Shown here: positions 26,462 through 34,239 of the stretch, piece after piece
How positions within the stretch are numbered: position 1 is the stretch's first letter
Layout: every line of letters starts with the position of its first letter
From: Loktanella fryxellensis
GTDB taxonomy: Bacteria > Pseudomonadota > Alphaproteobacteria > Rhodobacterales > Rhodobacteraceae
Assembly: GCF_900110065.1 (NCBI RefSeq)
Contig: NZ_FOCI01000006.1
Location: 1-64,000, forward strand
DNA: 64,000 nt
Direction: 5' to 3'
Program-made: the position numbers and the translations under genes
The notes under the pieces: generated by a model
Database searches by the model: none
What the model saw: only the letters and a program-made list of their open reading frames with translations
Told to the model about the DNA's origin: nothing

Positions 26462-27415
26462 TCAGAACGGGCTGTCGGGATAGTAGAACTGCTCGGCGTT
26501 CTCGGGCGTGATCAGCACCGACCCGATGGTGAACGTGCCGGACACTGGCGCGGTCGACGTCAGGCCCACGGCCGTCATCTCGATCGCCGTGGCGATCATC
26601 GACGGCGGATAGGTCACGTCGGCTGGGATCATCGTGTCGCCGTTCATCACGCGCTGCACCATCTCCTTCATGCCCGCACCGCCCAGCACGAACTGCACGT
26701 CGGTCCGGTCGGTCGCCTCGATCGCGGCAAGCACACCCACCGCCATGTCGTCGTCGGACGCCCAGACGGCGTCGATCTGCGGATGCTTGGACAGGAAGTC
26801 CTGCATCACGTTGAAGCTGTCGTCGCGGTTCCAGTTGCCGTGCTGCATGTCGATCACTTCGATGCCGGAACCTGCGATGGCCTCCTCGAAGCCTGCAACA
26901 CGCTCGTTGTCGATGGTGGTGGGGATGCCGCGCAGCACGACGATGTTGCCGCCGTCCGGCATCTTGGATGCCATGTATTCACCGGACACGCGACCGAACC
27001 CGGTGTTGTCCCCCGCGACATACAGATCCTCGATCCCCGGTACCGACAGGCCGCGGTCAACGACCGTGACCCAGACGCCGCTGTCGGCGACGGCCTGCAC
27101 CGGGGGGGTCAGCGGGTCGCTCTCGAACGGCAGCACCACCAGCGCGCTGATGTTGCGGGTCGCGACCATGTCCTCGATGTCGTTGACCTGCGTGCCTGCG
27201 TCGGGCGCCGTCGACAGCACGAAGTCAAGCTGCGGATAGACTTCCTCCAGCCGCTCCACCGCCTGCTGCGCGTGAAAGTTCATGCCCCCCGCCCAGCCGT
27301 GGGTCGCCGCCGGGATCGACACGCCGATCACCCGCGTTTCCGCGTCCTGCGCCATGGCAGATCCGGCGATGGCGATGGCAGCCGTTCCGGCCAACAGTGT
27401 TTTCATGTAAGACAT
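26462..27415 (-). CDS. Sugar-binding protein of a ribose-type (CUT2) ABC importer
   Basis: A 317-residue periplasmic binding protein of the RbsB family with a signal peptide ending GSAMAQ. Features include VIGVSIPAATHGWAGGMNFHAQQ, ALVVLPFESDPLTPPV and AVWASDDDMAVGVLAAIE. The ligand is likely a pentose, polyol or similar; not assignable from sequence. GGAGGAGAA precedes the ATG. It is the last gene of lacI-ATPase-permease-binding protein, an order opposite to the usual one in which the binding protein comes first. Confidence 0.88.
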   Translation of the reverse strand: MSYMKTLLAGTAAIAIAGSAMAQDAETRVIGVSIPAATHGWAGGMNFHAQQAVERLEEVYPQLDFVLSTAPDAGTQVNDIEDMVATRNISALVVLPFESDPLTPPVQAVADSGVWVTVVDRGLSVPGIEDLYVAGDNTGFGRVSGEYMASKMPDGGNIVVLRGIPTTIDNERVAGFEEAIAGSGIEVIDMQHGNWNRDDSFNVMQDFLSKHPQIDAVWASDDDMAVGVLAAIEATDRTDVQFVLGGAGMKEMVQRVMNGDTMIPADVTYPPSMIATAIEMTAVGLTSTAPVSGTFTIGSVLITPENAEQFYYPDSPF

Positions 27416-27443
27416 TGGTTCTCCTCCCAGAGTGGCAAAGTGG

Positions 27444-28448
27444 TCAGCCCTTTGCCTTGGCCTCTCGCTGCAGGATGACAGCCAGAACGATGATGACCCC
27501 CTGGATCGCGCCGTTGAGGTAAGGCGATACGAGGTCGGTCAAATTCAGGATGTTGTCGATCAAGCCCAGGATCAGCACGCCGATCACCGTGCCCCAGACC
27601 CGGCCGAAGCCGCCCTTCAGCACGGTCCCGCCGATGATGACGGCGGCGATCGCCTCCAGCTCCCACAGCACCCCGGTCGAGGCGGAGGCGGAGCCAAGGC
27701 GCGGCACGTACATGATCGTCGCCACGCCCACCAGCAGCCCCAGCATGGCATAGGTCGCCAGCCGCGTGCGGTCGACGTTCACGGCGGAATAATGCGCCAC
27801 ATGGGCGTTCGATCCGGTCGCGGCGCAGTGGCGGCCGAACCGCGTGCGGCTCATCAGGATCTCGCCGACAATGACGACGGCCGCAAAGACGATGATCGGC
27901 CAGGCGATGCCGAGGATACCGTCGAAATAGACCGGGCGGTAGAAGGTGCGCAGGTCGAAATCCAGCGACAGCGTGCCGCCGTCCGCCAGCCACGTCACGA
28001 GGCTGCGGTAGATCCCCATGCTGCCCAGCGTGACGATGAACGCCTCGATCCCCAGCGTGGTGATGAAAAAGCCGTTCAGCAACCCCGCGAGGATTCCCGC
28101 GACCAATGCCACCGCCATGCCGAGGAGGATGATCGGCACGCCGACGCCGAGGCTGGGCAGGGCCGCGTTCATCACCAGGATCATCAGCCCCGCGATGAAC
28201 GCCGCCATCGACCCCACCGACAGATCGAGCCCGCCGGCCGTGATCACGAATGTCATGCCGACCGCGATGATCCCGATGAAGGCGGACCGCGACAGCACGT
28301 TGTTGATGTTGCCCGCACTCAGGAAACTGCTGTTCATCAGCGCGCCGACGATCACGAGGATCACGAGGGCGAGGATCGGGCCAAGCACGCTCATCGACGG
28401 CAGGCGGCGGGGCGGCGGAGTCCGCGTCGTGACGGTCTGTGTGGTCAT
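27444..28448 (-). CDS. Permease of a ribose-type ABC importer
   Basis: A 334-residue RbsC-like inner-membrane permease with about ten helices. GITFVITAGGLDLSVGSM-type sequence (GMTFVITAGGLDLSVGSMAA) and GVLWELEAIAAVIIGGTVLKGG are CUT2 hallmarks. The start overlaps the ATPase stop (ATGA), marking translational coupling. A long upstream reading belongs to another frame of the ATPase gene. Confidence 0.9.
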   Translation of the reverse strand: MTTQTVTTRTPPPRRLPSMSVLGPILALVILVIVGALMNSSFLSAGNINNVLSRSAFIGIIAVGMTFVITAGGLDLSVGSMAAFIAGLMILVMNAALPSLGVGVPIILLGMAVALVAGILAGLLNGFFITTLGIEAFIVTLGSMGIYRSLVTWLADGGTLSLDFDLRTFYRPVYFDGILGIAWPIIVFAAVVIVGEILMSRTRFGRHCAATGSNAHVAHYSAVNVDRTRLATYAMLGLLVGVATIMYVPRLGSASASTGVLWELEAIAAVIIGGTVLKGGFGRVWGTVIGVLILGLIDNILNLTDLVSPYLNGAIQGVIIVLAVILQREAKAKG

Positions 28449-29971
28449 CAGCTTGCCTTCCGGGTCTGGGGGGCGGCGACACCGATGGCGTGCCGCAGGA
28501 TGGTGGCCTCGTTGATGTCGTCGTCCGCAAGGGTGGCGGCGATCCGACCCTGCCGCATGACGAGCACGCGGTCCGACAGGCCGATCACCTCCTGCAGTTC
28601 CGACGACACGACGATGATGGCCCGCCCTTCCGCCGCGAGGCGGCGGAGGAAGGCATAGATCTGCTGCTTGGTGCCGATGTCGATGCCACGGGTCGGTTCG
28701 TCCACGATCAGGACACGCGGTTGCGACTGCATGATCTTGGCCAGCAGCAGTTTCTGCTGGTTGCCCCCCGACAGGTTGCCCACCGCCACGTCGCGGTTGC
28801 CGGCACGGATGTCGAAATCCGCGATGGCCTGGGTCAGGGCGCGATCCTCGGCGCCCCTGTCGATCACAACGCGGCCAAAGCGGTGCAACGCCTGCAACGT
28901 CAGGTTGTCGCGCATCCCCTTGGTCAGCAGTAGGCCACGCAGCTTGCGGTCCTCGGTCATGTAACACAACCCGTGTGCCAGCGCGTCCTGCGTGCTGCGC
29001 ACATGGACCGGGTTGCCCGCGATCTCCAGCCGGGTGGTGGTGGCGGGGCGCAGGCCGCACAGCCCCTCCATCGCCTCGGTCCGGCCGGACCCGATCAAAC
29101 CGGCGATCCCGACGATCTCGCCCGCGCGCAGGTCGAAGGCGATATCGCTTGCCCAGCCGGGAACATCCAGACCCGCGACCCGCAGGGCCATCGGCGCATC
29201 AGCCGCCACCCCCGGCTTTGCAGGGTAAAGGTCTGACACGTCGCGCCCGACCATCGCGGTGGCCATGTCGTCCTCGGTCATGGCGCGCGCGGCATCGGTG
29301 CGCACCACATGGCCGTCGCGCATCACCGTGACCCGGTCAGCGATCGCAGCCACCTCGCCCAGCTTGTGCGACGTGAACAGCACCGCCGTGCCCGCATCGC
29401 GCAGCACCCGGATCTGTGCGAACAGGGTGTCCACCTCGGACCCGGTCAGCACCGCGGTGGGTTCGTCCATGATCAGGATGCGGGCGCGGCGTCCCAGTGC
29501 CTTGGCGATCTCGACCATCTGCTTGTCGGAATTCGACAGCTTCGACACCGGCGTGTCCGGGTCCACCGCGCAATCGAGCCGGTCGAGGTAGTCGCGGGTC
29601 AACTGCCGCATCCGCGTCTTGTCCAGCAGCAGGCCGCGCCGCAGCTCGCGCCCCAGAAAGACGTTCTGTTCGACGGTCAGCTGTTCCGCCAGATTGAATT
29701 CCTGATGGATCAGCACGATCCCCGCATCCTCGAAGGCGCGCAGCCCCGACAGTGTGGCGGGTTGTCCGTCCAGCAGGATCGTGCCGCCGGTCGGTGGCTG
29801 GTAGCCTGCGAGGATCTTCATCGTGGTCGACTTGCCGGCACCATTCTCGCCGATCAGCGCCAGCACCTGACCCGCATGCAGGTCGATGTCGATGCCATGC
29901 AGGACCTGAACCGGACCAAAGCTCTTGGACACGCCGCGCAGCGACAGGACGGGACCCGGGATGGTCATCAT
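28448..29971 (-). CDS. Double-domain ATPase of a ribose-type ABC importer (RbsA/MglA)
   Basis: A 507-residue fused pair of ATPase domains. Domain 1 has Walker A GENGAGKST, signature KLSNSDKQMVEIAKAL and Walker B ILIMDEPTAVL. Domain 2 has degenerate Walker A GLIGSGRTE, signature NLSGGNQQKLLLAK and Walker B LIVDEPTRGID. This asymmetry is normal for CUT2 transporters. Overlaps the lacI stop by four bases and the permease start by one. Confidence 0.92.
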   Translation of the reverse strand: MMTIPGPVLSLRGVSKSFGPVQVLHGIDIDLHAGQVLALIGENGAGKSTTMKILAGYQPPTGGTILLDGQPATLSGLRAFEDAGIVLIHQEFNLAEQLTVEQNVFLGRELRRGLLLDKTRMRQLTRDYLDRLDCAVDPDTPVSKLSNSDKQMVEIAKALGRRARILIMDEPTAVLTGSEVDTLFAQIRVLRDAGTAVLFTSHKLGEVAAIADRVTVMRDGHVVRTDAARAMTEDDMATAMVGRDVSDLYPAKPGVAADAPMALRVAGLDVPGWASDIAFDLRAGEIVGIAGLIGSGRTEAMEGLCGLRPATTTRLEIAGNPVHVRSTQDALAHGLCYMTEDRKLRGLLLTKGMRDNLTLQALHRFGRVVIDRGAEDRALTQAIADFDIRAGNRDVAVGNLSGGNQQKLLLAKIMQSQPRVLIVDEPTRGIDIGTKQQIYAFLRRLAAEGRAIIVVSSELQEVIGLSDRVLVMRQGRIAATLADDDINEATILRHAIGVAAPQTRKAS

Positions 29972-31038
29972 GCGGACTCCGCCAATGGCACCGGGCGGCT
30001 GTCGGACCGCGCAACGGGCAGGTTTTCCTTGATGTAGATCGCCGGGACGATCTGCGGCAGCGGCGGCAGCGGACGCCGGTCCGCCATATGGCGCAGCGCG
30101 TCGAGGGTTCTGGCGACCTCGTCCTCCGGGCGCTGGTCGATGACGATGTCGATCAGGCCCTGTTCCAGTGCCTGACGCGATGCATCCAGCAGTTCGTGCA
30201 CCACGACCATGGGGCGGGGCGGTGTATCGGTCCAGCCAGCGATCACCCGGAACAGCCCCGCATTACCGGCCCCCGCGCTGTAGATTGCGGTGATCCCCGG
30301 ATCGGCGCTCAGGGCGGCCTGCACCTTGCCTGCCACGACGTCGTGCCGGTCCAGCCCTTCGATCAGCGGTGCCACCGCCACGCCGGACCCCGCCAGCGAC
30401 TGCCGCAACCCGTCAATCCGGTCCGCATGGTCGCGTGCCGACAGGGCGCCGACGATGGGCAGCACGCGACCCGCCTTGCCGCGATGCGCCAGCAGGATCA
30501 GACCTGCAGCGGTGCGCCCCGCCGTCAGATTGTCGATCCCGACATAGGCGTCGCGGGTCGATCCGGGCATGTCGGAAATCAGCGTGACGACGGCCACACC
30601 GCGGCGGCGCAGGGCGGCGATTGCCGCATCGACGCGCGCGTCGGTGGTGCCGACCAGTGCGATGCCATCGACTGGCGTCGCCGCCAGATCATCTAGACAG
30701 GCGCGCAGCCCGACGGGATCGAAGGCCGCGATGCGCCGCACCTCGACCGCTACGCGGTCCGTGGCAAGCGCCTCTGCCGCGCGGTGCAGGATATCGCAGA
30801 CCCGCTGCATGAAGCCGTTGGTGCCGTCCGGGATGATGCAGCAGAACCGATAGGTGCGGGCCTGCGCCAGATTGGCCGCAGCGACGTTGCGCACATAACC
30901 CAGATCCGACACGGCCTGCAGCACCAGATCCTTCGATCTGGTCGCGACACTGCCGCGTGCGTTCACGACGCGGTCCACCGTGGCGTAACTGACGCCCGCA
31001 CGGGTTGCCACATCGGCCAAGGTCGGCGCGCGCTTCAT
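29968..31038 (-). CDS. LacI-family regulator of the adjacent sugar importer
   Basis: A 356-residue LacI-type repressor. The N-terminal helix-turn-helix reads TLADVATRAGVSYATVDRVVNARGSV, with the AspArgVal variant instead of the common SerArgVal in the recognition helix; the rest is a periplasmic-binding fold (TNGFMQRVCDILHRAAE). ATG 31038 follows GGGGGAG. As the first gene of the operon it is autoregulated and probably induced by the sugar imported by the next three gene products. Confidence 0.88.
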   Translation of the reverse strand: MKRAPTLADVATRAGVSYATVDRVVNARGSVATRSKDLVLQAVSDLGYVRNVAAANLAQARTYRFCCIIPDGTNGFMQRVCDILHRAAEALATDRVAVEVRRIAAFDPVGLRACLDDLAATPVDGIALVGTTDARVDAAIAALRRRGVAVVTLISDMPGSTRDAYVGIDNLTAGRTAAGLILLAHRGKAGRVLPIVGALSARDHADRIDGLRQSLAGSGVAVAPLIEGLDRHDVVAGKVQAALSADPGITAIYSAGAGNAGLFRVIAGWTDTPPRPMVVVHELLDASRQALEQGLIDIVIDQRPEDEVARTLDALRHMADRRPLPPLPQIVPAIYIKENLPVARSDSRPVPLAESA

Positions 31039-31072
31039 CTTTGGACTCCCCCGCCAGCAATGGACCACCTGC

Positions 31073-31107
31073 TTGACCTTGGGTCAAAGAAATTCTGCTA
31101 GACGTCT
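31073..31107. promoter_or_regulatory. Candidate LacI operators before the sugar importer operon
   Basis: Two palindromes occur in the promoter region: TTGACC-TTG-GGTCAA at 31073-31087 and AGACGTCT at 31100-31107, the latter with the central CpG usual for LacI operators. Which one binds the repressor cannot be told. Confidence 0.45.
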
Positions 31108-31155
31108 GTCATTTTTCAACCAAAGGATGAGCAATCCGCAGCGGCATCGTCCCCC

Positions 31156-32484
31156 TTACTGCAGCAAGGTCGAGACCGCTGGCACCAGTGCGACCAGCAC
31201 CAGCACCGCCAGCATGATCCCGATGAAGGGCATCGTGGCGGCAAAGATCTGTTCCACGCTGACGCGCGGATCGTTCAGCGTGTTGTGCACGGTGAAGACC
31301 GAGATGCCGAAGGGCGGCGTCAGCAGGCCGATTTCGACCGCGAGCACGGTGATGATGCCGAACTGCGTCAGGTCGATGCCCAGCCCCTGTGCGATGGGGG
31401 CGGCAATCGGCACCATGATCAGCAGGATCGAGGTGCTGTCGAGGATCATGCCCATCGCGAGGATGACCACCGTATAGAACAGCAGGAACCCCATCGGAGA
31501 GAAGCCCCCCGCCTGCACCAGTTCGGCGATGGCGTTGGGCAGGCCCGCGATGGACAGCATCCGCGAATAATAGCTGGCCGCGACCAGCAGGATCAGGATC
31601 GCGACGGAAATCGCGCCGGTCTGCTTCATCACGCTCCACATCTTGTGGCGGTCCAGACTGCGGCGGGCCAGCGCGATGAGCAGCGCGCCGAAAGCGCCGA
31701 TGCCACCCGCCTCGGTCGGAGTAAAATAGCCGGAATAGAGGCCGCCCAGCACAAGCAGGACCAGCACCGCGATCGGCAGCAGTTTCGACAGCATCGTGCG
31801 CACCGGCATGCGCGGCGCGGTGCGGTCCAGCCGCTTGGCCGTGGCGGCCGCCGGATCGACATACACGAACCCCGGCCAGACCACCGACACGGTCATCAGC
31901 ATGACGACGAACCCCACGGCCAGCAGAACGCCCGGGATCAGCCCGGCGATGAACATGCCGCCGATCGACACCTCGGCCAGCACGCCATAGATGATCAAGA
32001 GCAGGCTGGGCGGGATCATCATGCCCAGCACCGAACTGCCCGCGACGGTGCCTGCGGCAAAGGCGGGGCGATACCCGTGCCGCTTCATCTCCGGCACGGC
32101 GACGCGGGTGAATACGGCGGCAGAGGCGATCGACACGCCTGTGACGGCGGCAAAGACCGTGTTGGCCGCCACCGTGGCCACACCCAGACCGCACAGCACG
32201 CGGCGCAGCAACTCCTCGGCCACCTCGAACGTATCGCGGCCCACGTTCGACACGCTGACCAGCAGGCCCATCAGCACGAACAGCGGGATCGTGGCGAACA
32301 GGTAGTCCTCGATCCCGCTGTAGGCGGTCAGTTCGATCATGCGGAACGCAAGTTCGATGTTGCCGCGAATGATCCAGATCCCGAGGAACCCCACCGCGAA
32401 CAGCGCATAGGCAATCTGAAGCCCCAGCAGCACGAGGGCGATGAGCAGGGCGATCAGGATGAAGCCGATGGTCAGGGTGGTCAT
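31156..32484 (-). CDS. dctM: TRAP transporter large permease
   Basis: A 442-residue inner-membrane protein with about twelve helices, the ion-coupled channel of a tripartite ATP-independent transporter. DctM features include FATIPLFVLMGLLVSVSNVGRD, PPSLLLIIYGVLAEVSIGGMF and GYFTPTEAGGIGAFGALL. Start overlaps the stop of dctQ by four bases. Last gene of the apparent operon with the molybdenum hydroxylase. Confidence 0.92.
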   Translation of the reverse strand: MTTLTIGFILIALLIALVLLGLQIAYALFAVGFLGIWIIRGNIELAFRMIELTAYSGIEDYLFATIPLFVLMGLLVSVSNVGRDTFEVAEELLRRVLCGLGVATVAANTVFAAVTGVSIASAAVFTRVAVPEMKRHGYRPAFAAGTVAGSSVLGMMIPPSLLLIIYGVLAEVSIGGMFIAGLIPGVLLAVGFVVMLMTVSVVWPGFVYVDPAAATAKRLDRTAPRMPVRTMLSKLLPIAVLVLLVLGGLYSGYFTPTEAGGIGAFGALLIALARRSLDRHKMWSVMKQTGAISVAILILLVAASYYSRMLSIAGLPNAIAELVQAGGFSPMGFLLFYTVVILAMGMILDSTSILLIMVPIAAPIAQGLGIDLTQFGIITVLAVEIGLLTPPFGISVFTVHNTLNDPRVSVEQIFAATMPFIGIMLAVLVLVALVPAVSTLLQ

Positions 32485-33053
32485 GTCAGCAGGCTTTCAT
32501 CGGTGAAGGGCTTGGCGACAGTCGCCTGATAGAGACAGGCCAGCACCGTCACGGTGCAGCCGATCACGGTGATCGCCCGGAACGGCCATGTCGGGATGGT
32601 GAAGACGCCCTGCACGCCAAAGAAGTCTGCGGTGGCCCAAGACGAGATCAGGTTCGGCCACGACGCCCACAGGATCAGCCCGAACACCAGCGCGCCGGTC
32701 AGGGCAAAGGCCACCTCCAGCCCGCGCAGTGTCGCGGGGCTGGCCGCAGCGATCCGGCGCAGCAGAAAATCGGCCCGCGTCAGCCGCCCCTGCATCACCG
32801 CCGCACCGATCTGCAGGAACACGATGGCCACCACCGACCGGCCCGCGATTTCGGAAACCCCGGTGATCGGCGTGCTCAGGATGTTGCGCGACAGCACGTC
32901 CGCCACGATCAGCAGCATCATCAGGCCGATCCAGATCGTCCCGATGGCCGACAGCACGTTCGCCACCCGCCACAGCACCGCACCGACGGGCGCATCGGCA
33001 AAGGTCGGAACCCGGTCCGTGCCGTCGTCGTCCATCTGCGTGTCGTCTGCCAT
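32481..33053 (-). CDS. dctQ: TRAP transporter small permease
   Basis: A 190-residue four-helix membrane protein of the DctQ family (EIAGRSVVAIVFLQIGAAVMQGRLTRADFLLRRI). N-terminal 20 residues are acidic and soluble. It works in complex with DctM. Separated from dctP by 83 bases holding a strong stem-loop. Confidence 0.88.
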   Translation of the reverse strand: MADDTQMDDDGTDRVPTFADAPVGAVLWRVANVLSAIGTIWIGLMMLLIVADVLSRNILSTPITGVSEIAGRSVVAIVFLQIGAAVMQGRLTRADFLLRRIAAASPATLRGLEVAFALTGALVFGLILWASWPNLISSWATADFFGVQGVFTIPTWPFRAITVIGCTVTVLACLYQATVAKPFTDESLLT

Positions 33054-33090
33054 CGTCCCCGCCCCGTCGTGTAAAGGTCGTCATGATCGT

Positions 33091-33115
33091 GCCCGCGCCG
33101 GTCGTCGGCGCGGGC
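33091..33115 (-). terminator. Intercistronic stem-loop between dctP and dctQ
   Basis: GCCCGCGCCG (33091-33100), loop GTCGT, CGGCGCGGGC (33106-33115): a perfect 10-bp GC stem 21 bases after the dctP stop. Same placement as in the ugp and Liv-type operons. Confidence 0.75.
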
Positions 33116-33136
33116 CTTGGGTATGGTCGGGTTGCC

Positions 33137-34189
33137 TCAGCGGTCGGCGGACCAGTCGCGGGCCGGCGTCACGCCAGCCTCGCGCAGCGCGTCGAAATAG
33201 GCGCTCAGCACGACCTCGCCCGCGGGGCCGGTCTGTTCCAGCCAGGGGGCCACGATGTCGGGCAGGTTCGCGACCCACTCGGCCTTCACCTCCTCGGGCA
33301 GGGTGGTGATTTTCAGACCCGCCGCCTCCATCTCGGTCATCGCCTGCGCGGCCAGTTCTTCGACGTAGTCGCCATGCGCGGTCGAGGTGACGTCGGACGC
33401 TTGCTGGAACGCCTCCTGCACGGGGGCGGGCAGGCCGTCGTAGAAATCCTTGTTCGCGGCGATGGCGCCGAACACCATGGACCCGATGCCGACGCGGGTC
33501 AGTTCCGGCGCGACCTCGTACACCCGGGTCGGCAGGATGCCGGACGCAAACGACAGCGCCCCTTCGGTCACGCCGGTCTGGATGTTGGTGTAGTAGGTGG
33601 TCAGCGCGCCGGCGACCGGCGTGGCGCCGGTGCCCTGCAACCAGTTGGCCGCCGTGCCCGGTGCGTTCAGCTTGCGGTTCTGCAGGTCGGCCAGCGTGGC
33701 CACCGGGAAAGTCGCATAGATGTCGTAGTTGTCGGTGATCAGCGACGACAGGTGGACCATGTTCTGTTCGGTCCAGCTGTCGCGCAGCTCCGGCAGGTTG
33801 GCGGTCAGGTCGTCGAAGATGCTGATCAGCAGCTTGTGGTCACTGGTCGCGAAAGGCGTGAAATAGGTGACGTTCTGCAGGGGCATCGCCGCACCCTCGA
33901 ACACCGTCGCCACGACGCCGACATCGACGATGCCGTCGGCCACCGCCGCGCGGGTATCGGTGAACTTGTAGAGCGTGCCGCCATAGGCCTCGACCCAGTC
34001 GATGGCATATTCGCCGGTCTCCGCCAGGATGCGGTCCACTTCGGGCTGGAAGGCGTTCTTGACCGCATAGGTCCAGATGTTCGACTCGGGATAGGCAGAG
34101 CCGATGTTGATGGTGATCGTGTCCTGCGCAAAGGCGCCGGTCGCCAGAACCGTCAGTGCGGTGGTGGCCAGATATGTGCGGATCGTCAT
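33137..34189 (-). CDS. dctP: TRAP transporter periplasmic binding protein
   Basis: A 350-residue DctP-family protein with a signal peptide ending ATGAFAQ. The mature protein starts DTITINIGSAYPESNIW and holds NRKLNAPGTAANWLQGTGATPV, in the region where the family has the substrate-carboxylate Arg; here the motif reads LQNRKLNAPG. It suggests a carboxylated ligand, possibly an aromatic or heteroaromatic acid given the upstream hydroxylase. Starts 50 bases after the molybdenum subunit gene, so one transcript is likely. Confidence 0.88.
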   Translation of the reverse strand: MTIRTYLATTALTVLATGAFAQDTITINIGSAYPESNIWTYAVKNAFQPEVDRILAETGEYAIDWVEAYGGTLYKFTDTRAAVADGIVDVGVVATVFEGAAMPLQNVTYFTPFATSDHKLLISIFDDLTANLPELRDSWTEQNMVHLSSLITDNYDIYATFPVATLADLQNRKLNAPGTAANWLQGTGATPVAGALTTYYTNIQTGVTEGALSFASGILPTRVYEVAPELTRVGIGSMVFGAIAANKDFYDGLPAPVQEAFQQASDVTSTAHGDYVEELAAQAMTEMEAAGLKITTLPEEVKAEWVANLPDIVAPWLEQTGPAGEVVLSAYFDALREAGVTPARDWSADR

Positions 34190-34239
34190 GGTGTTCCTCC
34201 CTGTTGGTGGGCCGTGGCCCGGTGTCGTTCAGGACCTGA

